NCBI RefSeq assembly: GCF_013377255.1
Contig: NZ_CP016614.1
Coordinates: forward strand, 752,501 to 816,500
Direction of reading: 5' to 3'
Length of the DNA: 64,000 bases
From: Mannheimia granulomatis
GTDB lineage: Bacteria; Pseudomonadota; Gammaproteobacteria; Enterobacterales; Pasteurellaceae
This document shows positions 27,352-35,106 of this stretch, piece after piece. The stretch's first letter is position 1. Each line of letters opens with the position of its first letter. The notes below the pieces were generated by a model. The model saw only the letters and a list, made by a program, of their open reading frames with translations. It did no database searches and was not told the origin of the DNA. The position numbers and the translations under genes are program-made.

Positions 27352-29269
27352 GCAAGTAAAAACATCACATATAAAAGATTTATGTAACAGTGATAGATAT
27401 ATTGTGCCAATATATCAGCGTAATTATGCTTGGGGTAAAGATGAAATTGAATTACTTATTCAAGATATTTTCGAAGCCTTAAATAAAAATGAAGGTAAAA
27501 ACTATTATATAGGTAGCCTAGTGGTGTCCAAGCGTAAAGACGGATATGAAGTGATTGATGGGCAACAACGCTTAACCACATTAAAGCTACTATTAAGTTA
27601 TTACAATAAAGAAAAAAATATCTATTTGGATTTTGAGCATCGAGAGGAATCAAATGATAGTTTTGAAAAACTTCACTCTAAACAATCTCAGAAAAATAGT
27701 ATAGAGCAAGGGTTTCAGATTATCAAAAATTATAATGAATTATTAGATGAGGATAAAAAACAGAAGTTTTTCAATTTTTTACTTGAAAGAGTTGTTATTC
27801 TTAGAACAGAAGTGCCTGAAAATACGGATCTTAACCATTATTTTGAAATTATGAATAATCGTGGTGAGCAATTAGAAAAACACGAAGTACTAAAAGCAAG
27901 ATTGATGGATAAACTTCAAGAAAATGAAAGATCTTTGTTTTCCTTAATTTGGGATTCTTGTTCGGATATGAATGTTTATGCTATCAAGCGTTTTCCATAT
28001 TCTAATGATGATAGTAAAAGTGTTAGGACGAATGAAAATTTCTTTGGTGATTTTTGTGAGAAAATACCATCAGATTTTGATAAGATGCTGGCAGTAATAA
28101 AATCAGAACCTGATAAATATAGTAGTGATAAAAGAGATATTTTATCATTATTAGATGGACATAAAATTATTAACAGTGATGTTAATAACAATAATTATGA
28201 TGAAATTAGAGATGGGAAATTTAACTCTATTATAGACTTCCCTAATTTCTTAATGATTGTTTTGAAAGTTTTTACTTCAAATAAAAATATTCCTTTAAAT
28301 GATAAAGATATTCCTTTAAATGATAAATTTATTTTTGAGGTATTTAATAAATTACTTGCTGAAGATAAAATAAAAGAGTTTATTATGTGCCTGCTAAAAT
28401 GTAGATTGATTTTTGATAGATATATTATCAAATCAAGAGATGAAGATGATAGTTGGTCTTTAAATGGTTTAAAAAAATATAAGAATGGAAAATATTTTTA
28501 TTTCAAAGAAGTGAATACATTTGGGACAGCTTTTGAAGCTAAAGAAAAAGAGGGAATAGTTACTAATGAAGGTGTTAATTATGATACGTCAGAGGAACAT
28601 ACTAAGATAGTACAGCTACTCTCTATGTTTCATACGGCATTTAGACAAAAAATATATAAAGAGTGGCTGTATGATGTTTTATGTATTCTTTACAAAAGTG
28701 ATTCTCTTAAAGAGGGATATGGGTTGTTGGCTAATTCATACATATCAATACTGGAGAAATTGGCTTACGATTATTATATAGAGGATAGTAGGCAAAAATT
28801 ATTTAATCAAAAAGGTCAATATATACCTAACTATATATTTAATTATTTGGATTATCTTCTATGGAGAGATTGGAATAATAAAGTCGGTGAAAAGAATGAT
28901 TTTCTACAGAAAGACAACTTCATATTTTCATTGTCTAGAAATTCTATCGAACATTATTTACCTCAAAGTAAGAAAGATAGTTTATTAAATGATGTTGATC
29001 CTTTTGATTCTAAAAGAGAGGAGATTTTAAATAGTTTTGGTAATTTATGCTTGATTTCTCATTATCAAAATTCATCATTAAATGATGAGATTCCATCAGA
29101 TAAAGTAAAAAGATATGTATCAGGTAGCTTAAAATGTATTAGTCCTAAACAAGCGATAATGCTTAGTTATGATAAGTGGAATGCAAAAAATATCAATAAT
29201 CATAATAATGAAATGATGAAAATTTTTGACGAGGAACGTGACAGACTCTCCAAGTTAAAAAATAACTAA
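27341..29269 (+). CDS. DUF262-DUF1524 (HNH) protein, second of a pair
   Basis: A 642-residue protein starting at 27341 (MTNEQVKTSHIKDL); an earlier in-frame ATG would lie deep inside the upstream gene. The N-terminus has DUF262 motifs VPIYQRNYAWGKDEI, VIDGQQRLTTL and FEIMNNRGEQLEKHEVLKARL. Near residue 545 come SIEHYLPQS and, 30 residues on, FGNLCLISHYQNSSLND, the DUF1524 HNH nuclease signature. This architecture is that of GmrSD and SspE, which cut modified DNA. The 11-nt overlap with the first gene implies translational coupling and a joint complex. It is very A/T-rich and ends before a strong terminator. Confidence 0.87.
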   Translation: MTNEQVKTSHIKDLCNSDRYIVPIYQRNYAWGKDEIELLIQDIFEALNKNEGKNYYIGSLVVSKRKDGYEVIDGQQRLTTLKLLLSYYNKEKNIYLDFEHREESNDSFEKLHSKQSQKNSIEQGFQIIKNYNELLDEDKKQKFFNFLLERVVILRTEVPENTDLNHYFEIMNNRGEQLEKHEVLKARLMDKLQENERSLFSLIWDSCSDMNVYAIKRFPYSNDDSKSVRTNENFFGDFCEKIPSDFDKMLAVIKSEPDKYSSDKRDILSLLDGHKIINSDVNNNNYDEIRDGKFNSIIDFPNFLMIVLKVFTSNKNIPLNDKDIPLNDKFIFEVFNKLLAEDKIKEFIMCLLKCRLIFDRYIIKSRDEDDSWSLNGLKKYKNGKYFYFKEVNTFGTAFEAKEKEGIVTNEGVNYDTSEEHTKIVQLLSMFHTAFRQKIYKEWLYDVLCILYKSDSLKEGYGLLANSYISILEKLAYDYYIEDSRQKLFNQKGQYIPNYIFNYLDYLLWRDWNNKVGEKNDFLQKDNFIFSLSRNSIEHYLPQSKKDSLLNDVDPFDSKREEILNSFGNLCLISHYQNSSLNDEIPSDKVKRYVSGSLKCISPKQAIMLSYDKWNAKNINNHNNEMMKIFDEERDRLSKLKNN

Positions 29270-29277
29270 TCTTGTAC

Positions 29278-29329
29278 AAGCGGTGCAATCTTGCAAAAAA
29301 TCTGCAAAATTGCACCGCTTTTTCTTTTT
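29278..29329 (+). terminator. Terminator of the DUF262 pair
   Basis: A 12-bp perfect stem AAGCGGTGCAAT / ATTGCACCGCTT built on USS cores is followed by TTTCTTTTT. It starts 9 nt after the stop codon. Confidence 0.88.
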
Positions 29330-29363
29330 CCGACTTTTAACTCTTCCAATTAGCCTGTTTTAA
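29330..29363 (+). repeat. Island upstream element, copy 2 (before the YdcK-like gene)
   Basis: CCGACTTTT, 13 variable bases, AGCCTGTTTTAA, with the same spacing as 24222-24255. It lies 53 nt before island operator 3. It may be a promoter or binding element, or the scar of a duplication or insertion. Confidence 0.55.
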
Positions 29364-29416
29364 GGTGCGGTGTATCTATGTATTTCTTAAAAAGAAAATC
29401 ACAAAAAGTATCTTTT

Positions 29417-29437
29417 GTGCGACATAAAATATCGCAC
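29417..29437 (+). promoter_or_regulatory. Island operator 3 (before the YdcK-like gene)
   Basis: The most symmetric copy: GTGCGA and TCGCAC enclose CATAAAATA. A -10-like TAAACT begins 8 nt after it (29445-29450), and the start codon is 42 nt after it. Confidence 0.65.
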
Positions 29438-29479
29438 GTTTGCATAAACTAGATTTATTCAATAAAACAGAAGTCACAA

Positions 29480-30034
29480 ATGAAAAAATATCGTTTGATC
29501 GAAAGTGATAAAGGCAATGATGAGCAAAAGCTCTATCAAATTCAGGCTTTACGAGATTTTACGACAAGTGATGGTAGGGAAGTGAAAGTAGGCGATTCAG
29601 GCGGTTTTATTAGTGGTGAGCATAATTTGTCGCACGAGGGAAATTGTTGGGTGGCGAATAATGCGGAAGTGTGGGATCAGGCTTGTGTATCGGAAAATGG
29701 TTATATCGGTGGCTACACAGTTTTGATACATAATGCCAAAGTGTATGGCAGTGCGAGAGTATTAAGAGGCTGTATAAGTGGCAATGTGAAAATTTATGAT
29801 AATGCCGAAGTCGCAGTCAAAGGCGATATTGAAGATGAGGTGGAAATTTTCGGGAATGCAGCGGTAGGTGGGAAAGACACTTGTATTTGTGGTTCAGTGA
29901 AAATTTTTGGAAATCCCAAAATTGGTGGAAACTATATTGGCGAAATTCGGATTTCAGATAATGCTCGGATTTATGGTAATGCTAAAATTGAAGCAAATTG
30001 CCATATTAGTGGGAATGTGGAAATTTACAAGTAA
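29480..30034 (+). CDS. YdcK-like beta-helix repeat protein
   Basis: A 184-residue protein built from hexapeptide-like repeats (DNAEVAVKG, GNAAVGGK, GNPKIGGN, DNARIYGNAKIEAN, SGNVEIYK), the pattern of left-handed beta helices. The N-terminus (KYRLIE..., then VKVGDSGGFISGEHNLSHEGNCWVANNAEV) resembles E. coli YdcK and similar phage or prophage proteins. No catalytic acyltransferase site is evident. Function unknown. It starts the third operator-controlled unit, with a 173-residue unknown gene and the second sirtuin downstream on the same strand. Confidence 0.78.
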   Translation: MKKYRLIESDKGNDEQKLYQIQALRDFTTSDGREVKVGDSGGFISGEHNLSHEGNCWVANNAEVWDQACVSENGYIGGYTVLIHNAKVYGSARVLRGCISGNVKIYDNAEVAVKGDIEDEVEIFGNAAVGGKDTCICGSVKIFGNPKIGGNYIGEIRISDNARIYGNAKIEANCHISGNVEIYK

Positions 30035-30079
30035 TGCAGAAATAGCAGAAAATCGGTTTGGTTATTTGGAGAAATTGCA

Positions 30080-30601
30080 ATGAAAGTAGATTTCACCCAA
30101 TGGGTTATTAACGGTTTTATTGCCTTGCAGGAGGTACAAAAACAGCAGCCGATAGTAGAATATAAAGGTAATCAAATTACTATCACGTCAAAATTATGGG
30201 ATAAGTATTTAAGTTTACGCTTTATTAAGCACTCCAATACCCATTTTGAGGGCAGTTACTGCTATCAATTTACCTTAGAAAACGGAGAGCTATTTTTTGA
30301 TATGCCGATAAGTGTTGATTGCGTGATATGCGAAGAGAACGGTAAATTTTATGACTTTGGCTGGATAAATCAGACACGTTTTGATGATCCTAAAACATTA
30401 TTTTGTGAAAGTTTACTTGTGCCGTTATTGATTCCGATTTATCGGAAACTCACGTTGAAAAACATTATTTGGGGAACAGGGGGAGAAAATTCATACCAAT
30501 ATGCGATGTTTGATCATACGCTGAATATGGATGAATTGATCCAAAACAGACAATGGAAGAATACTACTTTATTGAAAAGCAGAGCTATCAATATTTTTTA
30601 A
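30080..30601 (+). CDS. Protein of unknown function
   Basis: A 173-residue soluble protein that I do not recognise. It has mixed aromatic and charged composition, with a central stretch SVDCVICEENGKFYDFGWINQTRF and a hydrophobic segment LLVPLLIPIYRKLTLKNIIWGTGGE near 112-136 that is too polar at its end to call a membrane helix. TTTGGAGAAATTGCA places a ribosome site before the ATG. It lies 45 nt after the YdcK-like gene and 27 nt before cobB, so it is probably co-transcribed with both. Confidence 0.7.
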   Translation: MKVDFTQWVINGFIALQEVQKQQPIVEYKGNQITITSKLWDKYLSLRFIKHSNTHFEGSYCYQFTLENGELFFDMPISVDCVICEENGKFYDFGWINQTRFDDPKTLFCESLLVPLLIPIYRKLTLKNIIWGTGGENSYQYAMFDHTLNMDELIQNRQWKNTTLLKSRAINIF

Positions 30602-30628
30602 ATTATGGGAATAATAAGGAACATTAAA

Positions 30629-31348
30629 ATGAAAAAAGATCTTAAAATCGTGGTGCTAACCGGTGCTGGTATTTCTGCCGAGTCTGGCATTCGTACATTC
30701 CGTGCCGAAGACGGCTTGTGGGAAAATCATCGGGTAGAAGATGTCGCAACACCTGAGGGCTATAAACGAGATCGGGAGTTAGTCCAACGTTTTTATAGCG
30801 AACGCCGCCGAAAACTGTTTGATCCCGAAGTGCAACCCAATGCGGCTCATCTTGCCTTAGCTAAATTGGAAGAGAAACTCGGCGAAAATCTACTGATTGT
30901 CACACAAAATGTCGATAACTTACACGAACGTGCAGGCAGCAAAAACGTGATTCATATGCACGGCGAATTGCTGAAAGTCCGTTGCCCGAACAAAGGTACA
31001 GTCTATGAATGGCACGGCGATGTGACGGACGAAAGTCGCTGTACTTGCTGTATTCAGCCCGCTCGGCTATGTCCGCATATTGTTTGGTTCGGAGAAATTC
31101 CGTTGCAAATGTTAGAGATTGATGAGGCGATTTACGATTGCGATATTTTTGTCTCCATTGGCACATCGGACAATGTTTACCCTGCTGCTGGTTTTGTTGA
31201 AAAGGCAAATCGCTGGAAATCCTACACGGTCGAGCTCAATTTAGAGCCGAGTAAAGTCAAAACTGCTTTTAAAGAAGCTCGTTACGGTAAAGCTACGGAA
31301 GTTGTTTCACAGTTTGTCGAAGAGATTTTGGCAAGCCTTGAAGCCTAG
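30629..31348 (+). CDS. cobB: NAD-dependent protein deacylase (CobB-type sirtuin)
   Basis: A 239-residue class III sirtuin that removes acyl groups from lysines using NAD. Motifs: GAGISAESGIRTFR near 12, TQNVDNLHERAG near 94 and the catalytic His in HMHGELLKVRC near 114. The Tyr-x-x-Arg pair that binds succinyl groups is likely YSERRR near 58-63. Zinc cysteines lie in the following segment (RC, CTCC, LCP). The start at 30629 is chosen for AAGGA 9 nt upstream. In this genome cobB sits in the WYL island, and it is the second sirtuin gene within 6 kb, intact unlike the first. Confidence 0.9.
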   Translation: MKKDLKIVVLTGAGISAESGIRTFRAEDGLWENHRVEDVATPEGYKRDRELVQRFYSERRRKLFDPEVQPNAAHLALAKLEEKLGENLLIVTQNVDNLHERAGSKNVIHMHGELLKVRCPNKGTVYEWHGDVTDESRCTCCIQPARLCPHIVWFGEIPLQMLEIDEAIYDCDIFVSIGTSDNVYPAAGFVEKANRWKSYTVELNLEPSKVKTAFKEARYGKATEVVSQFVEEILASLEA

Positions 31349-31350
31349 TT

Positions 31351-31405
31351 GCAAGCGGTCAATTTTATAAAAAAATCTGCAAAATCGGCCGCTTGCGTTT
31401 TTATT
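31351..31405 (+). terminator. cobB terminator
   Basis: GCAAGCGGTC (31351-31360) and GGCCGCTTGC (31387-31396) pair, followed by GTTTTTATTTTT. The stem is a USS pair 2 nt after the cobB stop codon. Confidence 0.82.
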
Positions 31406-31457
31406 TTTCACCGCTATAATGCCGCTCGTCCGATCAAAATCTACCATAAAGCATTGA

Positions 31458-31478
31458 ATGCGACACAACTTGTCGTGT
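31458..31478 (+). promoter_or_regulatory. Island operator 4 (before the AAA ATPase)
   Basis: Fourth copy: left half ATGCGACACAA, right half TTGTCGTGT. A -10-like TAGAAT begins 8 nt after it (31486-31491), and the start codon is 44 nt after it. Confidence 0.62.
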
Positions 31479-31522
31479 TGATAAATAGAATTACTGATGT
31501 GAAATCAGCAGAGGAATGTTTT

Positions 31523-32647
31523 ATGAGTAACTATCAATTAAACCCTTCAACCGTTTCCCTTTATTCTGAAAAAATTATGCTGAAAGCAATGTTCGAGCAT
31601 CGATTATTTTCGGAGTTTTTCCGTAATGACAATTATCGTCGAGATGATGTGGCATTCGCTATGGGCTTGCCTGAGGAGATGGAAAAAGAGAAAGAACTCA
31701 AACCCCTTGCCCGTGATTTATTGAAAGCACGTTATCGTGCGATTGTGAGTCAGAATGATCTGCCAGAACTTTGGCAGGTAGCGTATGAAAATTTGGCGAA
31801 ATTGGCACAATTTTTGGATTTGAACCCGTGTGAACAAGCGGTGATGCAGTTTGCCTTTCACTTTCGGGCAGAGCGGAATTTACGCAATTTATTAGAGTAT
31901 TTTCCGCATATGGATTTAAATCAAACTGCGTTGGTGTTATCCGATTTGCTGGGGATAAGCCATAAAGAAGTAAAATCGGTGTTGGGGAAACAGAGCAAAT
32001 TAAATAGCTACGGTTTGATTGAGCGTGGCTATAATCCTGAGCAGTTTCGTGAGTATTTGGGGTGGGGAGATGCCTTAGATTTCGATGATTTTGGGATTTT
32101 ACCGATTACCGAGCAATCTTTGATCGAGCGTGCAACTGTGCCAACCATACCGCCGATATTGCAGTTAAGTGATTATGAATATATTGCGAAAAGTCGTGAA
32201 ATGATGCTGAATTATCTCGAAGTTGCCACAAAAAATGCGAAAAAAGGTGTAAATATTCTGCTCTACGGAGCGGCAGGAACAGGGAAAACCGAATTTGCGG
32301 CACTGCTGGCGAATACGCTCAATCTGCCAGCTTACACAATGGCAAATCAAGATAAAGATGGCGATGTGCTAAGTGGAAAAACGCGTTTAGAGAATTGCCG
32401 TTTGGCGCAAAAATTGCTGGTGGGCAAAGGTGCAGTGATTATTTTTGATGAAGTGGAAGATGTGTTCGCCAGTTCATTTACCGAGCGTTCTGTTGCCCAA
32501 GAGCATAAGGCTTGGGTCAATGATTTCTTGGAAAATAATGCGATTCCGATGATCTGGATTTCCAATTCGGTTAGCTGCATTGACAATGCCTATCTCCGCC
32601 GTTTTGATATGATTTTTGAAATGCCGATTTATCGCCAGCGGTATTAA
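31523..32647 (+). CDS. AAA ATPase, N-terminal part (first AAA module)
   Basis: This 374-residue product has a helical N-terminal region (about 1-210) and an AAA module with Walker A YGAAGTGKTEFA near 252, Walker B VIIFDEVEDVF near 308 and an arginine-finger-like AYLRRFD near 358. The start at 31523 has AGAGGA upstream; longer in-frame starts would overlap the operator. The frame ends at TAA just after PIYRQRY. The next frame, shifted by one base, is open from about 32620 and continues VLTRIFNVMN into a second AAA module. I infer one ancestral gene of about 655 codons with a one-base deletion near 32638-32641. Confidence 0.8.
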   Translation: MSNYQLNPSTVSLYSEKIMLKAMFEHRLFSEFFRNDNYRRDDVAFAMGLPEEMEKEKELKPLARDLLKARYRAIVSQNDLPELWQVAYENLAKLAQFLDLNPCEQAVMQFAFHFRAERNLRNLLEYFPHMDLNQTALVLSDLLGISHKEVKSVLGKQSKLNSYGLIERGYNPEQFREYLGWGDALDFDDFGILPITEQSLIERATVPTIPPILQLSDYEYIAKSREMMLNYLEVATKNAKKGVNILLYGAAGTGKTEFAALLANTLNLPAYTMANQDKDGDVLSGKTRLENCRLAQKLLVGKGAVIIFDEVEDVFASSFTERSVAQEHKAWVNDFLENNAIPMIWISNSVSCIDNAYLRRFDMIFEMPIYRQRY

Positions 32648-32661
32648 CTCGCATCTTTAAT

Positions 32662-33486
32662 GTGATGAACTGTTTACAGGCTGAAAATTCAACGGAGTTT
32701 GCAGAAAAAGCGTTGGGAATGTTTAATCAAACGCTGGTTTCGCAAGGTTTTCGCAAAATTGAACCGCTTGTTGAAAGCAAAATTGCCTACAATTTAGATT
32801 GGGTAAATTGTGCGGAAAATATGCACAAAATCAGCGAAGGGCTAAAACGCACTAAACGTGGGCGAATTTGTTGCTACGGCCCACCGGGAACCGGCAAAAC
32901 CGCTTGGGCAAATTGGCTGGCACAGGAAATGGGCTTGCAAGCATTGGTTCAACAAGGTTCGGATTTATTGAGTCCATTTGTCGGAGGAACCGAACAACAG
33001 ATTGCAGAAGCGTTCCGAAAAGCGAAAGAGAACAATATGGTGCTGATTTTTGATGAAGTCGATACGTTCTTATTTGCTCGTGAAAGCGGACAACGTAGCT
33101 GGGAACATAGTTTCGTTAATGAAATGCTAACGCAAATTGAAAAATTTGAAGGCTTGTTGATTGTCTCTACCAATTTAATGGACAATCTCGACCCTGCGGC
33201 TTTACGCCGTTTTGATCTTAAATTGAAGTTTGATTATTTACAGCCGGAACAGCGAAAAAAAGCTGCTATCAGCCAAGCTAGAATATTGGGATTGGTGGAG
33301 TTGAGTGAGCAAGAGCTTTCTCGGTTCTATTATTTCGATAATCTGACATTAGGCGATTTTGCGGCTGTGGCTCGCCGCCATCGTTTTGCTCCTTTTGAGA
33401 ATAGCGTAGAGTGGGTTAATGCGTTGGAAAATGAGTTGGCATTGAAACCCAAAGTAGAGACTAATTTAGAAAAATGGATAATGTAA
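32662..33486 (+). CDS. AAA ATPase, C-terminal part (second AAA module)
   Basis: The 274-residue frame contains a second, canonical AAA module: Walker A YGPPGTGKTAWA near 73, a pore-loop-like SPFVGGTEQQI, Walker B VLIFDEVDTFLFA near 129, and the sensor/arginine-finger stretch DPAALRRFD near 177. A GTG at 32662 or ATG at 32665 could start a separate product, but there is no clear ribosome site. Position and frame suggest it is the second half of the gene that starts at 31523. Whether a stable separate protein is made is not known. Confidence 0.75.
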   Translation: MMNCLQAENSTEFAEKALGMFNQTLVSQGFRKIEPLVESKIAYNLDWVNCAENMHKISEGLKRTKRGRICCYGPPGTGKTAWANWLAQEMGLQALVQQGSDLLSPFVGGTEQQIAEAFRKAKENNMVLIFDEVDTFLFARESGQRSWEHSFVNEMLTQIEKFEGLLIVSTNLMDNLDPAALRRFDLKLKFDYLQPEQRKKAAISQARILGLVELSEQELSRFYYFDNLTLGDFAAVARRHRFAPFENSVEWVNALENELALKPKVETNLEKWIM

Positions 33487-33494
33487 GATAAAAT

Positions 33495-33558
33495 AAGCGG
33501 TGAAATTCGGCAAATTTTCCGGAATTTTTTGCAAAAAACTTGCCGAATTTTACCGCTT
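33495..33558. terminator. Long USS inverted repeat after the AAA gene
   Basis: A 19-bp stem with one G-T pair: AAGCGGTGAAATTCGGCAA and TTGCCGAATTTTACCGCTT. It marks the island's right boundary before selD. The T run after it is weak. Confidence 0.7.
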
Positions 33559-33602
33559 GTTAGCGTACAATAAGCGTAATTTTGATTAATGATGGAGGCG
33601 AG

Positions 33603-34643
33603 ATGTCTGAACCGATTAGATTGACCCAGTTCAGCCATGGGGCGGGTTGAGGCTGTAAAATTTCTCCTAAGGTGTTAGGGACAATTTTACAAACTCAATT
33701 AGACAAATTTATCGACCCGAACTTGTTAGTAGGCAATGAAACGGCGGATGATGCGGCGGTTTATGATCTAGGCAATGGGCAGGCGATTATCAGTACAACG
33801 GACTTTTTTATGCCGATTGTAGATGATCCGTTTGATTTCGGGCGGATCGCCTCTGCTAACGCAATTAGTGATATTTTTGCGATGGGTGGTAAGCCGATTA
33901 TGGCGATTGCCATTCTGGGCTTTCCGGTCAATAAATTGCCAGCGGAAGTGGCTCAGCAAATTGTTGAGGGCGGGCGTTTTGCCTGTCAGCAGGCAGGTAT
34001 TGCTTTGGCGGGAGGGCATTCGATTGATTCGCCCGAGCCGATTTTTGGTTTAGCGGTAACCGGCGTGGTGCCAACCGAGCGTGTAAAACGTAATGCTTCG
34101 GCGGTGGCAGGTTGTGAGCTGTTTTTAACTAAACCGTTAGGTATTGGCATTTTAACCACGGCAGAGAAAAAGGGATTACTTCAGCCTGAACATCAGCATT
34201 TGGCAAGTGAGGTAATGTGCCAAATCAATTTGATTGGAGCGGAATTTTCTGAGCTACCTGAAGTCACGGCAATGACGGATGTAACAGGCTTCGGGCTGTT
34301 AGGTCATTTAAGCGAGGTGTGCCAAGGCTCAAATGTGCGTGCCGAAGTGCATTTTGCGGATATTCAAACTCTTGACGGGACAAAAGATTACATCGCTTTA
34401 GGAGCTGTGCCGGGCGGTACAACCCGCAATTTTGACAGCTATGGTCATTTAATTTCTGCAATGACAGACGAGCAAAAAGCGATTTTGTGCGATCCACAAA
34501 CTTCGGGTGGATTACTTGTTGCAGTGTTGCCGCAAGCGGTTGAAAAAGTCCAACAAATTGCAAAAAATGCCTGTGTTTCTTTATTTCATGTTGGTAGATT
34601 ACTTGAACAAGAAGAAGGTAAAGCGTTAATTGAGGTCATTTAA
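33603..34643 (+). CDS. selD: Selenide, water dikinase, selenocysteine-containing
   Basis: SelD makes selenophosphate from selenide and ATP, the selenium donor for Sec-tRNA and selenouridine. The frame starts MSEPIRLTQFSHGAG at 33603, where codon 16 is TGA (33648-33650), followed by GCKISPKVLG. The UGCK context matches SelD proteins with Sec in place of the catalytic Cys, as in H. influenzae. The total is 346 residues if TGA is read through. Downstream motifs TADDAAVYD and ASANAISDIFAMGG are typical. A SECIS-like hairpin follows. The gene overlaps nudJ by one base (TAATG). Annotation starting after the TGA would miss the active site. Confidence 0.95.
33651..33691 (+). promoter_or_regulatory. 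Bacterial SECIS-like hairpin of selD
   Basis: Starting 3 nt after the UGA, TGTAAAATT (33654-33662) pairs perfectly with AATTTTACA (33683-33691). Above it CCTAA pairs with TTAGG around the GGTG loop (33671-33674), with an unpaired T at 33665. An apical stem with a bulged U and a GGU-type loop is the form bound by SelB. Confidence 0.75.
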
Positions 34644-35098
34644 TGTTTAAACCGAATGTTACCCTTGCCTGTGTGGTGCATTGCAAGGGCAAGTTTTTGT
34701 TTGTCGAAGAAATCGAATATGGCAAACGCACCTTGAATCAGCCGGCAGGACATTTAGAGCAAAATGAAACGTTGCTTGAAGCGGCAAAGCGGGAGCTATT
34801 TGAAGAAACAGGCATTCAAGCTGAGATCAGCAGCCTGATTCGTGTTTATCAATGGCAAGCCCCTCGCAGCCAAACTGATTATCTGCGTTTTGTGTTTGCG
34901 GTGGAGTTGGAAGATTGGCTAGAGCCGCAACCTAAAGATGCGGATATTACCCAAGCGATGTGGCTTACGCTTGATGAGTTCCATCACTATATTCAGCAAG
35001 AAGGGCAGTGTGAGCGAAGTCCGTTGGTGATTCAGTCAGTACAGGATTATTTAAAAGGCGAGTGTTATCCGTTAGCGATTTTGCAAGCGGTGGTTTAG
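34643..35098 (+). CDS. nudJ: Nudix hydrolase NudJ
   Basis: A 151-residue Nudix phosphatase close to E. coli NudJ, which acts on HMP-pyrophosphate and nucleoside di/triphosphates. The Nudix box is complete at residues 36-58 (G-x5-E-x7-RELFEETGI). The N-terminus MFKPNVTLACVVH matches NudJ closely. It is translationally coupled to selD by a TAATG overlap, and the C-terminal LQAVV is encoded by a USS. The ubiH-like gene follows after 8 nt. Confidence 0.9.
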   Translation: MFKPNVTLACVVHCKGKFLFVEEIEYGKRTLNQPAGHLEQNETLLEAAKRELFEETGIQAEISSLIRVYQWQAPRSQTDYLRFVFAVELEDWLEPQPKDADITQAMWLTLDEFHHYIQQEGQCERSPLVIQSVQDYLKGECYPLAILQAVV

Positions 35099-35106
35099 GA
35101 GTAGGA

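Noticed and set aside
32620..32647. Programmed ribosomal frameshift joining the AAA modules
   Set aside because: No slippery sequence or stimulatory structure was visible; a mutation is simpler.
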